From contig WRBH01000006.1 in assembly GCA_009784665.1 (NCBI GenBank), positions 1-32,530 of the forward strand: a stretch of 32,530 bases of DNA, written 5' to 3'. This stretch comes from Bacillota bacterium (GTDB lineage Bacteria; Bacillota; Clostridia; Christensenellales; UBA1242). Positions 15,088 through 23,740 of the stretch are shown here, piece by piece. The first letter of the stretch is position 1. Each line of letters opens with the position of its first letter. The position numbers and the translations under genes were made by a program. The notes under the pieces were generated by a model that searched no databases, had not been told where the DNA came from, and saw only the letters and a program-made list of their open reading frames with translations.

Positions 15088-16409
15088 TAAGCCCGTCCCC
15101 ATACAACTTCATGTTTGCCTGCCTTGCCACATACAACACATTTGCCTTTTGATTCCCCAACGATACAGCGACTACCCATACCTGTTTTTTTCTTGTGATT
15201 GGTTTCGCATTCCTCTGAACCACACCACGGGGCATAAATAAAGCTCTTGCTGCTATCCAGGCGGTTCTTTGCCGCAGCATACATCGCCTCGTGAATCTCG
15301 TCGAGGAGTGCTGGTACAGCAGCAGGCAGGTCATCGATTTTTATCTTACGCTTTTCTCCGCTGTAACGGATAGAGACGATTGCATCGCCAGCTTCCAAGT
15401 CGCGTGGGCCTATTTCAATCCTCAGGGGGATACCCTTCATTTCGTATTCGGCAAACTTCCAACCTGGGCTGTTGTCGCTGTTGTCGACATGGAATCTTAT
15501 GCTTGGCAATTTTATGCCTGACACATCCACAGCTTTGATAGGTATTAAAACCACCTGGGTCGGGGCAACGCGAGGTGGTAATACTAGGCCATTGTCATCC
15601 CCATGTACCATCACGATACCACCAATCATTCGTGTTGTAATTCCGAATGTAACATAGTGAGGGTAAATCTCACCCTCTTTTCCTTGAACCTTGACACCAA
15701 ATGCTCGCATGAATCCGTCACCCAGATAATGGCTGGTGGCACTTTGCAGGGCCTGGCCATCATACATCATGGATTCAATTGTATATGTGTCTACCGCACC
15801 TGCGAATTTCTCGGACTCGGTTTTTTGTCCACTGACGACGGGAATTGCCAAAAGATCCCGTACGAAGTCCTCGTATAACTTGTGAATCTTGCGTGCCTCA
15901 GTTCTGGCTTCCTCCTCGGTGGCGAACAGGGCATGTCCCTCCTGCCAAAAGAACTCGGTGGTTCGCAGGAACGGTCTAGTATTTTTTTCCAATCGTACAA
16001 TATTTGCCCATTGGTTCAGGCGGAGGGGCAGCTCCTTGTAACTTTGCAAATTCTTGGCAAAGTAATCACAAAACAACGCCTCGCTTGTTGGGCGGATAAG
16101 CAGGGGATCGGGGTCCTCGCCCGCAATTGTCGCAACCTCGGGTGAAAAGCCAGTAATGTGGTCCTTTTCCTTTTGCAACAACGATTTCGGCATCAGCAAA
16201 GGAAACATAACATTGGAATATCCCAAAGTTTTCAGTTTGTTATCGAATTCCGATTTAAACAAATCCCACAATGCCGTTCCATATGGCGGAATGTAAATGC
16301 ACCCTCTGACATTTGAATATGCCGCCAGACCTGACTTGACCACGACATCGGTATACCACTTGGCAAAGTCAACATCACGCGATGTAATTGCCTTAACTTT
16401 TTTTTCCAT
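15084..16409 (-). CDS. proS: Prolyl-tRNA synthetase, short (type 3) form
   Basis: Class II aminoacyl-tRNA synthetase for tRNA-Pro, 441 residues. It lacks the bacterial editing insertion and has the archaeal/eukaryotic-like architecture common in Firmicutes. Visible: the motif 2 region RLNQWANIVRLEKNTRPFLRTTEFFWQEGH, the TSEA sequence before it, HGDDNGLVLPP, and a C-terminal zinc-type domain with Cys in CGSEECE and CVVCGK. The start ATG is preceded at 6 nt by TAAACT (16421-16416) with TTGCTA 17 bp further up, again leaderless. This promoter overlaps that of the divergent lipoprotein gene. Confidence 0.95.
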   Translation of the reverse strand: MEKKVKAITSRDVDFAKWYTDVVVKSGLAAYSNVRGCIYIPPYGTALWDLFKSEFDNKLKTLGYSNVMFPLLMPKSLLQKEKDHITGFSPEVATIAGEDPDPLLIRPTSEALFCDYFAKNLQSYKELPLRLNQWANIVRLEKNTRPFLRTTEFFWQEGHALFATEEEARTEARKIHKLYEDFVRDLLAIPVVSGQKTESEKFAGAVDTYTIESMMYDGQALQSATSHYLGDGFMRAFGVKVQGKEGEIYPHYVTFGITTRMIGGIVMVHGDDNGLVLPPRVAPTQVVLIPIKAVDVSGIKLPSIRFHVDNSDNSPGWKFAEYEMKGIPLRIEIGPRDLEAGDAIVSIRYSGEKRKIKIDDLPAAVPALLDEIHEAMYAAAKNRLDSSKSFIYAPWCGSEECETNHKKKTGMGSRCIVGESKGKCVVCGKAGKHEVVWGRAY

Positions 16410-16433
16410 AGGCTCAGTTTAGTGCATTTATGG

Positions 16434-16439
16434 TATAAT
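16434..16439 (+). promoter_or_regulatory. Extended -10 promoter of the lipoprotein gene
   Basis: TGG-TATAAT with 6 nt to the ATG at 16446; no convincing -35. The divergent ProRS -35 (16444-16439) sits at this promoter's predicted start site, so the two genes should compete. Confidence 0.65.
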
Positions 16440-16445
16440 AGCAAG

Positions 16446-16880
16446 ATGAAAAAACTTCTAGCAATACTTGTAATGGTCTGTGGAGTAACTATATTAGTTG
16501 GTTGTGCAAATCGCTATGATCCATTCCAACATGCGACAGAAGCAGACTTGGTATCAAGCTATCAATTAGCCATTGAGGCATTTGTTTGGAATGATTATCA
16601 ACCTGTTATTCAGCAACCATTGCGTACAAATCATTTTGTGGAGATTAGATCTCCTCAAAAATTAAGTCTGCCCGAGATTCAGGTGCATGTTATAATTAAC
16701 GGAAATATATCACGAATTTTCAAACATACTTCATATGGCAGTCCTCCGCATGGTGACTTCCGTGCAACGGAACTTTTCCGCCTCCAAAGTAACAGCAACT
16801 GGACGATGGCAGTGACAATACTGATTGGCAACCAAAGGCAAACTATAAACTTGAATGGTAGAGTTTTCGTAACGCATTAG
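16446..16880 (+). CDS. Small lipoprotein of unknown function
   Basis: 144 residues with a clear type II signal peptide: KK, hydrophobic core, and lipobox ILVGC with Cys20 as the lipidated residue, so the mature protein is tethered to the outer face of the membrane. The rest is short beta-rich sequence with no family recognised (PEIQVHVIINGNIS, NWTMAVTILIGNQRQTI). A longer in-frame start at 16422 exists, but the ATG at 16446 is chosen because of the TATAAT-6-ATG layout and the signal peptide beginning MKKLL. Confidence 0.75.
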   Translation: MKKLLAILVMVCGVTILVGCANRYDPFQHATEADLVSSYQLAIEAFVWNDYQPVIQQPLRTNHFVEIRSPQKLSLPEIQVHVIINGNISRIFKHTSYGSPPHGDFRATELFRLQSNSNWTMAVTILIGNQRQTINLNGRVFVTH

Positions 16881-16883
16881 GGC

Positions 16884-16912
16884 ATGACAAGGGCTTTTAC
16901 CTGTGTTATTAT
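16884..16912 (+). promoter_or_regulatory. Leaderless promoter of the DAG kinase gene
   Basis: ATGACA 16884-16889, 17 bp, TATTAT 16907-16912 with upstream TGT (extended -10), then 6 nt to the ATG at 16919. Confidence 0.65.
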
Positions 16913-16918
16913 TGTGTT

Positions 16919-17839
16919 ATGATCACACAAAATATCTTAATAATCTACAATCCCAACTCGGGCAAGGGCAGGGGCGAGCGGTTCGCCAATCGCCTGCAAA
17001 GGGCATTAACCAAGCGCAAGTACACGGTTGGCGAAGTTTTCCGCAGTGACTCCACGGAAAGGGTTTATGAATTCTGTGAGGCGAGCACAGGCAATCCCAA
17101 GGAGTTCAGCATGGCAATTATAATCGGAGGGGACGGGACTTTAAGTCCTTGGGTTGATGCTATGATAAAAAACAACTTCCGCGTTCCAGTGTATGCATTT
17201 GGACGCGGGACGGCGAACGACTTTTCGGCGTTTTTGCGAACTTGCCGCAGTATCCGCAAGGTTTGTAAAATTATCAAAAAGGGTCAAGTAGTCGAGATGG
17301 ACACCTTACATATTAATAATGAAAGCTTTGGCATGAATGTCGCGTGCGGCGGGGCATTCACAAACGGTGTAACGGCATACAGTAAGCGGGGAAAACTAGT
17401 TTTCGGAAAACTGGCATATATGTACAAAGCAATGGGTGCAGCAATACGCATGCGGGCACAAGATGTGCGGTTTACTGTGGATGGGCGAGAGATCCAGGCA
17501 AGTGTATACCTCTTCCTAATTCTCAACAGTCCTAATGCTGGCTCAATCCGCCGAATCTCGCGAACCGCAAGACCCTGGAGTGGCGAGTTTGAATTAGTCG
17601 CCATCAAGCGATGTGGTTTCTGGGGTAAAATGGGCTTGGCGTTATATGGATTGTTTGGATGGCTCAGCAAGAACAAACATGTAGTCTGCCGGACAGGGAA
17701 AGAGTTCACGGTCGAAGTCGTGGGCGAGCCTAACCGCAACTTCACTAAAACTGACATTGATGGCAACAAGGGTGGGGATTATCCTCTTCATGTTCGTGTC
17801 AGTGACGAAAAGATTCCATTTGTTACCAATCGGTGGTAA
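16919..17839 (+). CDS. Diacylglycerol kinase-family lipid kinase (DgkB/YegS-like)
   Basis: 306 residues. It would phosphorylate diacylglycerol (or a related lipid) with ATP at the inner membrane face. Family signatures: IIYNPNSGKGRG at the N terminus, IIGGDGTLSPW around residues 65-75, and FGRGTANDFSAFL near 100. The C-terminal half has the beta-rich second domain (VYLFLILNSPNAG, GEFELVAIK). Its position just before an LtaS-like gene is meaningful: in Firmicutes, lipoteichoic acid synthesis releases diacylglycerol that DgkB recycles to phosphatidic acid. A hairpin follows the stop. Confidence 0.88.
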   Translation: MITQNILIIYNPNSGKGRGERFANRLQRALTKRKYTVGEVFRSDSTERVYEFCEASTGNPKEFSMAIIIGGDGTLSPWVDAMIKNNFRVPVYAFGRGTANDFSAFLRTCRSIRKVCKIIKKGQVVEMDTLHINNESFGMNVACGGAFTNGVTAYSKRGKLVFGKLAYMYKAMGAAIRMRAQDVRFTVDGREIQASVYLFLILNSPNAGSIRRISRTARPWSGEFELVAIKRCGFWGKMGLALYGLFGWLSKNKHVVCRTGKEFTVEVVGEPNRNFTKTDIDGNKGGDYPLHVRVSDEKIPFVTNRW

Positions 17840-17860
17840 TTCATTCTAGTGATGAATTTT
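17839..17860 (+). terminator. Possible weak terminator after the DAG kinase gene
   Basis: ATTCAT (17839-17844) and ATGAAT (17852-17857) form a 6-bp AT-rich hairpin followed by TTT. The stem is weak, so read-through to the LtaS-like operon is possible. Confidence 0.35.
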
Positions 17861-17903
17861 GCACTTTTGGTGTACGGATTTTAAAATCGTATGATTTAAT
17901 ATT

Positions 17904-17934
17904 GCGTCGGAAAAATAGCATGCTGCTCCGACGC
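17904..17934 (+). other. Long-stem hairpin in intergenic region before the LtaS-like operon
   Basis: GCGTCGG (17904-17910) pairs with CCGACGC (17928-17934) around a 17-nt loop containing the palindrome AGCATGCT. No T run follows, so it is not a standard terminator. A second small palindrome GATTTTAAAATC lies upstream at 17878-17889. They may be operator or RNA structure; the role is unknown. Confidence 0.4.
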
Positions 17935-17966
17935 GTAGATTTACAACTTAATATTTATGACCAATC

Positions 17967-17995
17967 TTGACTTACCACTGATTTAGTGGCATACT
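17967..17995 (+). promoter_or_regulatory. Promoter of the LtaS-like/ABC operon
   Basis: TTGACT 17967-17972, 17 bp, CATACT 17990-17995, 5 nt, GTG 18001. It covers the alternative upstream GTG at 17986 and so decides the start. Confidence 0.55.
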
Positions 17996-18000
17996 ATTCG

Positions 18001-20106
18001 GTGAGGAAAAAGAGGAAACTAAAGAACTGCTTTGGGCAACAGTCCAAAGAACCAGTAAAGGAACTGGGTTGGTTTGTCAGGCTTCTTTCGTTGCTGTTAA
18101 TCCCGCTTTGTTACATTATTGCCTCTGTTTTGTTTGATGTTGTAACTTTTTCTCTTGTCGGATGGGAACTCAGTTATGGGTATTTGCTGTCGTTTTTTAT
18201 GATTGTGTTTTTTGCGGTGCTTGTCAGTTTAATTCCAAGCAGGGTCGCACAACTTTGCATTTTCGCGGCTATTTTATCGTTCAACGCGGTTATTTTGTAT
18301 GGCAATGTAATTGCGTTTACTATGTTGGACGAACTCTTTGTATTTGAAAATGCCCTAGCCGTAAGAGAGGCCTTGGCAGGTGCGGACAGTGTTAACATAG
18401 TGCCGTGGGCAGAAAGTTTGATAGTCGCGGCGATTTTGATTCCATTCATGGTTATTTCCATTATTACTGCCCGAAAGTTTCGTCGTCATAGGGCGGGATA
18501 TCGCTGGAAGGGCTTGCTGGCATCTTTGGTGATGGTTGTTATAGTTGTTGGCGGATTTGTTGGAACATTCTTTGCAACACCTAGGCATGCGGATAACCTG
18601 GTTGATAATCTTTCAAATCGTCGATTCCAATTAAATAATTTTAATTTTAACAGACACATGTTTCTCAGAAACTTTGGTCCCTCTATGTTTTACGCACGCA
18701 ATTTAATCGAGATGGTAGGCCTGGGTCCGGCATTCAGTGCCCAAGGTCTCTATGGGGACTTTGATTTCCAATTAAACGCAAATTCTATAATCGAGATTGA
18801 TGGTGTCCAGATTCCATTCTTGACATACCAGCATAATCTTATCATGCTGATGATGGAGGCTGTCGAGTTCGATGCGATAAACCCATTGTTGATGCCGAAC
18901 TTGTCGTGGGCGAAGGGACGTTCTATGTGGGTTGATGGTGTCCACAGTCACGAGCGTACTCACCCAAATGAATACACAGCTCTGACGGGCTCTCATCTGA
19001 CGGGGCAAGAGATGTGGTCGAACTTTACCGAAGTATATCGCCCGCATGCCTTGCCGCAAATTTTCCGAAGGGCAGGGCACGATCAAGTTGCTGCATTCCA
19101 TCCGTACAACAGAGAATTCTATCGTCGAGACCGCATGGCACGACCTGACCGCCTGGGATTTGATTTCCTTCGTGATATGAATGATTTTGATAAAGAGATT
19201 CATTTCGAGATGGAGCTCAACTCCGACTATCTGTTCTTCCAAACAATGGCACACGAGATGGTACCGGCGACGGGTTCGTTCTTTTCATATATCCTGCCGC
19301 TGTCAACACATACACCACATATGACCAGTCGAGCCGTTTTCCCAAAGAGGGATGCAAATGGGCGAATAATGCGTGAGACGAATGGCCGTCAAGTGCTGAC
19401 CAGTGCACCCCAGTTCCAGCAATCTTTTGATTTTGTTACAAGTAACATGGCTGCACTCGAGGCGATGTATCCCCGTTTGTTGGGTTCGGACAAGGAAAGA
19501 AGGGGAGTTGTGGCGTACTTGACCGCTCTGCGAGACTTTGACAGAGGACTGGGCGTGTTACTGCAGAGGTTGCATGATACTGGACAGATAAACAACACGG
19601 CAATAGTAATCTTCAGCGACCACTTTAACTATGGTGCATATATCGAACCGTATAACGCAGGCAGAGGAGGTCTGCTAAGCAGCACTGGTAAAGACTGTGT
19701 TATTGGCGAGCAAATACCGTTCATGATATTCCATCCAGAGGATCAAGTGGAGAGGAGAATAGTCAGATTCGCAAGCACCTTAGATGTATACCGAACGGTA
19801 ACTCATTTATTCAATATTCAAACTAGCCAGAGATTTACAAACGGCACAAGTATTTTCACCGGCGAACCTTCTGTTGGGATAGGATTCATCACAGGGTTTT
19901 ACTTTGGAATTTGCCATGAGAACGGACCATGGCGAACACGCGACATGCGCAGGTTCGAGGGAGCGATGCCGTCCCAAGCGACTCTGTCTGCGATTAGGCC
20001 GACTCTCGAGCGACAGTTAGCAACTTTATTGTATTTACGACCATTATATGAAAGAAATGCGTTTGCATTAAGACTTGATGCAAGATATACTATACCCAGA
20101 ATATGA
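18001..20106 (+). CDS. LTA synthase-like membrane sulfatase-fold enzyme
   Basis: 701 residues from the GTG at 18001. About five membrane helices lie in the first 200 residues, followed by an extracellular domain of the LtaS/alkaline-phosphatase type. Catalytic positions can be matched: Glu286 (NLIMLMMEAVEF), nucleophile Thr326 (NEYTALTG), His437/His440 (LSTHTPH), and Asp540-His541 (IFSDHFNYG). It would transfer glycerol-phosphate or a similar group from a lipid donor to a surface polymer, releasing diacylglycerol. The domain is diverged from canonical LtaS, so the substrate is uncertain; a phosphoethanolamine or other transferase is an alternative. An in-frame GTG at 17986 is less likely because it falls inside the promoter. 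The stop overlaps the next gene (ATGA). Confidence 0.82.
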   Translation: MRKKRKLKNCFGQQSKEPVKELGWFVRLLSLLLIPLCYIIASVLFDVVTFSLVGWELSYGYLLSFFMIVFFAVLVSLIPSRVAQLCIFAAILSFNAVILYGNVIAFTMLDELFVFENALAVREALAGADSVNIVPWAESLIVAAILIPFMVISIITARKFRRHRAGYRWKGLLASLVMVVIVVGGFVGTFFATPRHADNLVDNLSNRRFQLNNFNFNRHMFLRNFGPSMFYARNLIEMVGLGPAFSAQGLYGDFDFQLNANSIIEIDGVQIPFLTYQHNLIMLMMEAVEFDAINPLLMPNLSWAKGRSMWVDGVHSHERTHPNEYTALTGSHLTGQEMWSNFTEVYRPHALPQIFRRAGHDQVAAFHPYNREFYRRDRMARPDRLGFDFLRDMNDFDKEIHFEMELNSDYLFFQTMAHEMVPATGSFFSYILPLSTHTPHMTSRAVFPKRDANGRIMRETNGRQVLTSAPQFQQSFDFVTSNMAALEAMYPRLLGSDKERRGVVAYLTALRDFDRGLGVLLQRLHDTGQINNTAIVIFSDHFNYGAYIEPYNAGRGGLLSSTGKDCVIGEQIPFMIFHPEDQVERRIVRFASTLDVYRTVTHLFNIQTSQRFTNGTSIFTGEPSVGIGFITGFYFGICHENGPWRTRDMRRFEGAMPSQATLSAIRPTLERQLATLLYLRPLYERNAFALRLDARYTIPRI

Positions 20107-21941
20107 GAAAAAGTCGCCTGAATGAACGCGAATACCAAAAAGGCAACAAGAAATACATGTTTATTTTTATGGGGCTGCTGGTGGCGGTCGAGGGTTTGGC
20201 TCTTGCATTTCCCATGGTTCTACAAGGCGTTACCGAGAGGATTATAGAAGCACAATCATATGGAACTATAACAACGGGACAGATATTGCTCAGTGCCCTC
20301 GGTGTATTTGGGTTTATAGTCTTGATTTTCCTTGTAACCATGGCTATGGAGTATTCTGGGGCATTATATGGTAACAGATATGCCACGAATATCCGGCGTA
20401 AATTATTTAACAAGTTGCAAAAGGTAAGCGGCGACACTCTGGAGGAGTTCGGAACATCAAAGGTCTTACCTGTACTGTTTAACGATACGGCGTGGATGCG
20501 ACTATATCGCAGACGAACAGTCGCGGCATTTGTATTTATCCCAGTTGCGATATTTGGTAGTTTTATCATGATGTTTATGCTGAACCCATGGTACGGCTTA
20601 ATCGGTCTGGGGGCTGTGCCGTTCCTTGTCTTATTCTTCTGGTTAAGTTCCAGGAGGATGAATAAGATATTTGCCAGCAGTATTGATGCCTTCGACAGTT
20701 ACTTCTCCAATGTGAAAGAGGGTGTCATAGGGGCAAGAGACATCCGAATTTTAGGCAAGGCTGAAGAGCGAGACGCTGAATTCAAAAAAGTCGTTGATGA
20801 ACATCAAGTCCAGGTTAGAACATCTGATACGCTTGTGAATTTCTCATTATCTTTCCACGCGTTGTTATTTACGGCTATTACTGTCGTCATTATTATCTTC
20901 GGCGTCACCGTGATCGACCTACAAACCGCACAGCAGCTTGTCGAACTAAACACCGCTCTACAGTATATAGTCCGTGTCCAGGGGGCGGGACATCTTATAT
21001 TCGTATGGTTCTTTGAACATATACCCAGAATCCGCATCACAAAGACAAGGATTCAAGAAGTTTACGACTTGCCCGAAATCAAGGAAGATGGTGGCTTAAA
21101 AGATATTCCAAACTTTGCCGAGCCTCGTCTGGAATTTTCTAACATTAACTATACTTACGCAAACCAGGCTCGCGGGCTTATTGGAATCAACATGATTGTA
21201 CCATATAACACAAGAGTCGCTGTCAGCGGGGGGATAGGTTCGGGCAAGTCAGTTCTGCCAAAGCTTCTTCTGGGCGATCTGCAACCTCACTCAGGTGAAA
21301 TTTTATTTAATCAAATTGACACGGCTTCTATCAATAATAATTCTTTGCGAAGTAGTGTTTTCTCGTACGCATCACCAACCCCTGATTTTGTTGCGGGCTC
21401 GATTCGCGATAACATGAAGCTGCTTGCTCCAAGTGTAACGGACGAAGAAATTCTGCAGGCCTTTGCCGATATTGCCCCAGGTTGGAACGCCAGGTTTGAT
21501 AACTTCTTGGATTTTGAATTATCGCCCAAACGCCCGATGTCCGACGGTATGAGGAACTTATTAAACATTGTAAGAGCTGTGCTTAAGCCTGCCCCGCTGT
21601 ATATCTTTAACCAATGCTTTGAACACATCAGGACAGAGTACCTTGACAACCTGATGACTCGCCTAGCCAAAGACAAAAAGACGGCCCTTTTTATGACCTA
21701 TGACGCAGCAATCTGTAAACGATGTGACAACATTTATGTGCTGAAGAGTGGCCGCATCAAGGGCGAAGGGACACATGCCCATCTACTAAAGACCAACAGC
21801 GAGTATCAAAGGTTTTACGCATCTACAAGTGGTACAATATTGCAAGAAGCCGCGGACGAGAAAGAAGAAATTGACACAACAGAAGTCGGCGATATTATCA
21901 GCGAGTCTCCAAGTCTTTCTGTGGAGGTGGTGACATCATGA
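20103..21941 (+). CDS. ABC exporter half, ATPase motifs degenerate (subunit A)
   Basis: 612 residues: a six-helix exporter domain (about 1-300) fused to a nucleotide-binding domain. Walker A is intact (GGIGSGKS, Lys382). The rest is broken. The Q loop lacks Gln (FSYASPTPD). The LSGGQ signature reads MSDGM. Walker B reads LYIFNQ, with Asn503 for the Mg-binding Asp and Gln504 for the catalytic Glu. The switch His is Tyr533. The reading frame is intact and the protein is full length, so this is not a fresh pseudogene. The C-terminal tail of about 40 residues is acidic. It is coupled by ATGA overlaps on both sides and likely forms a heterodimer with the next gene product. It probably cannot hydrolyse ATP by itself. 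Confidence 0.88.
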   Translation: MRKSRLNEREYQKGNKKYMFIFMGLLVAVEGLALAFPMVLQGVTERIIEAQSYGTITTGQILLSALGVFGFIVLIFLVTMAMEYSGALYGNRYATNIRRKLFNKLQKVSGDTLEEFGTSKVLPVLFNDTAWMRLYRRRTVAAFVFIPVAIFGSFIMMFMLNPWYGLIGLGAVPFLVLFFWLSSRRMNKIFASSIDAFDSYFSNVKEGVIGARDIRILGKAEERDAEFKKVVDEHQVQVRTSDTLVNFSLSFHALLFTAITVVIIIFGVTVIDLQTAQQLVELNTALQYIVRVQGAGHLIFVWFFEHIPRIRITKTRIQEVYDLPEIKEDGGLKDIPNFAEPRLEFSNINYTYANQARGLIGINMIVPYNTRVAVSGGIGSGKSVLPKLLLGDLQPHSGEILFNQIDTASINNNSLRSSVFSYASPTPDFVAGSIRDNMKLLAPSVTDEEILQAFADIAPGWNARFDNFLDFELSPKRPMSDGMRNLLNIVRAVLKPAPLYIFNQCFEHIRTEYLDNLMTRLAKDKKTALFMTYDAAICKRCDNIYVLKSGRIKGEGTHAHLLKTNSEYQRFYASTSGTILQEAADEKEEIDTTEVGDIISESPSLSVEVVTS

Positions 21942-23683
21942 CGAAAAAAGTACCTCTACGACAAAAGCCAATCTTCCGTGTTCTTGGATATTTCAAAAGT
22001 CTTCGCTGGCGGGTCCTTGCCCTTATATGCGTTGGACTTATAGGTATTGCATTGTTCAGTATGATGCCGACCTACACCAATGCGATATTCAACACACTGG
22101 AGAGTTCTATACTGGACGGGATTAATCCGACTTTATCATCTATCCTGCGGTATATTGTAATTTTTGCGGTCTTGGCATTGTTTAATGAAGTATTCCAACT
22201 CTTCGCAGTATTTTTCATAATAAAGCACGAGAACTCCTTGACCGCCCAGATGAAGACACGGGTCAAGCAGAAGCTGGACACCTTGCCAATTTCGTATCTT
22301 GAAAACTTCGCTACTGGTGATATATCTCGTCGAGTCGCGAACTTGTCGGGGCAGATTGTTAGGACATTGTTAATGGGGATTTTCAGATTATCCAGGGCGA
22401 TATTCTTCTTTATCATTACTGCGATTGCAATGTTTTCTATCAACTGGATTCTAGCCCTGGTTGTAATCAGCAGTTTGCCCTTAAGCATCCTTGCTGCTCG
22501 TTTCGTATCTGGAAAGACGCAGAAATATTTTAACCGAAACAACCAAATCTTGTTAGATACTATTGCCTATGCTGAGCAACGAATTTCCCTGCACGATTTT
22601 TACAAGACCCACGGTCTAACAGGCGGTGAAGAGGAGTACGAACAATTCAACCGACAGGAGGCGAAAGGAACAACTGCCGAGGAGACTGCGACATTCCTGA
22701 ATGCGGCCTATATCGTTATGATCCAGAACTTTATGTTGCTTCTGGTCACTGTTGTTTTTGGTATCCTGTTCATAAACGGCAATGTTCCAGAGTTCGGGGC
22801 GTTGCCAGCTTTCTTGGTCTTCAGTAACCGATTCCTAGCAAACGCAGTTATAGTTACCGAATCTACCAACATATTACAACTAGTAAACGCGAGGGCACCT
22901 AAGGTTTTTGAAATCCTTGATCATCCTGATCTGATAACCGAAGACGAACACATAGATATATTTGGAATCGGTGAAATAGAGTTCAAAAATGTAACCTCCG
23001 TACACAGGGGCGAGATAATCTTGGACGATGTATCTTTTGTTATCCCAAAGGGCAGTTCTGTCGCTATCGTTGGTCCAACTGGAAACGGCAAGGGCAGGAT
23101 TGTCGAACTCTTGGCAAAACTTGAAGAGACTGCAGATGGAAAGGTTCTGATAGACGGCGTTGACCTAAAACAAATTCATCGTCAATCATATTATGACAAG
23201 CTGGGCATCGCGTTCGAAAAACCATTTATCTTCCGTGGTACGGTTGCCGAGAATTTATTGTACGGCGTCAGGCGAACCTTGCCCGAATATGTTATGAATG
23301 TCACAAAGAAAGTAGGCGGGCACGAATTCATCGAACAGCTTCCTGAAAAGTATGAAACCCAAGTGTCGGAAAAATCATCACTCCTTTCTAATTCCCAGCG
23401 TCAGGCTCTCAATGTCGCACGAACCGTCCTGAAGGCATCTGACCTGGTTGTATTCCACCAGGCCATGTCCGCGGCGGACACTGTCACTGAAAAGCAGGCC
23501 TACGAAAGAATCATTTCTTTATACCCAAAGCAGACTAAGGTCTTTGTTACCCATCGTCTTGCCTCCATTGAAAATTGTGACCAAATTATATTCCTTGACC
23601 ATGGTAAAATCATAGAAAGAGGAACGCACACCGAGCTAATGCGGCAAAAAGGCCGATATTACGAAGCGTACCAGTCGCATTGA
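21938..23683 (+). CDS. ABC exporter half, ATPase motifs degenerate (subunit B)
   Basis: 581 residues with an exporter membrane domain (about 1-310) and a nucleotide-binding domain. Walker A is GPTGNGKG, with Gly386 where Ser/Thr should bind Mg. The Q loop Gln is Glu (AFEKPF). The signature is LSNSQ in place of LSGGQ. Walker B is LVVFHQ, with His507 for Asp and Gln508 for Glu. The D loop (SAAD) and switch His539 (THR) are kept. Together with subunit A neither composite site has a catalytic Glu, so canonical ATP-driven transport looks impossible. The pair may act as an ATP-binding regulator, scaffold or flippase partner of the LtaS-like enzyme encoded first in the operon. Confidence 0.88.
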   Translation: MTKKVPLRQKPIFRVLGYFKSLRWRVLALICVGLIGIALFSMMPTYTNAIFNTLESSILDGINPTLSSILRYIVIFAVLALFNEVFQLFAVFFIIKHENSLTAQMKTRVKQKLDTLPISYLENFATGDISRRVANLSGQIVRTLLMGIFRLSRAIFFFIITAIAMFSINWILALVVISSLPLSILAARFVSGKTQKYFNRNNQILLDTIAYAEQRISLHDFYKTHGLTGGEEEYEQFNRQEAKGTTAEETATFLNAAYIVMIQNFMLLLVTVVFGILFINGNVPEFGALPAFLVFSNRFLANAVIVTESTNILQLVNARAPKVFEILDHPDLITEDEHIDIFGIGEIEFKNVTSVHRGEIILDDVSFVIPKGSSVAIVGPTGNGKGRIVELLAKLEETADGKVLIDGVDLKQIHRQSYYDKLGIAFEKPFIFRGTVAENLLYGVRRTLPEYVMNVTKKVGGHEFIEQLPEKYETQVSEKSSLLSNSQRQALNVARTVLKASDLVVFHQAMSAADTVTEKQAYERIISLYPKQTKVFVTHRLASIENCDQIIFLDHGKIIERGTHTELMRQKGRYYEAYQSH

Positions 23684-23697
23684 AGGGTCAAAATAGA

Positions 23698-23727
23698 TTG
23701 ACAAATATGTTTGCCGTATATTATAAT
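23698..23727 (+). promoter_or_regulatory. Promoter of the CNNM-family gene
   Basis: TTGACA 23698-23703, 18 bp, TATAAT 23722-23727, both perfect. The predicted start near 23734 leaves about 7 nt before the ATG. Confidence 0.75.
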
Positions 23728-23740
23728 CCGAATTGGAAAA

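Noticed and set aside
17904-17934. Strong terminator before the LtaS-like operon
   Set aside because: Good stem but a 17-nt loop and no T run; kept only as an unexplained hairpin.
17986-18000. Upstream GTG start for the LtaS-like gene
   Set aside because: It lies within the predicted promoter between the -35 and -10 region; GTG 18001 fits the leaderless spacing.
20100-20110. TGA recoded as Trp or Gly
   Set aside because: Multiple genes end in TGA with ATGA overlaps to the next start, and Trp is written TGG throughout.
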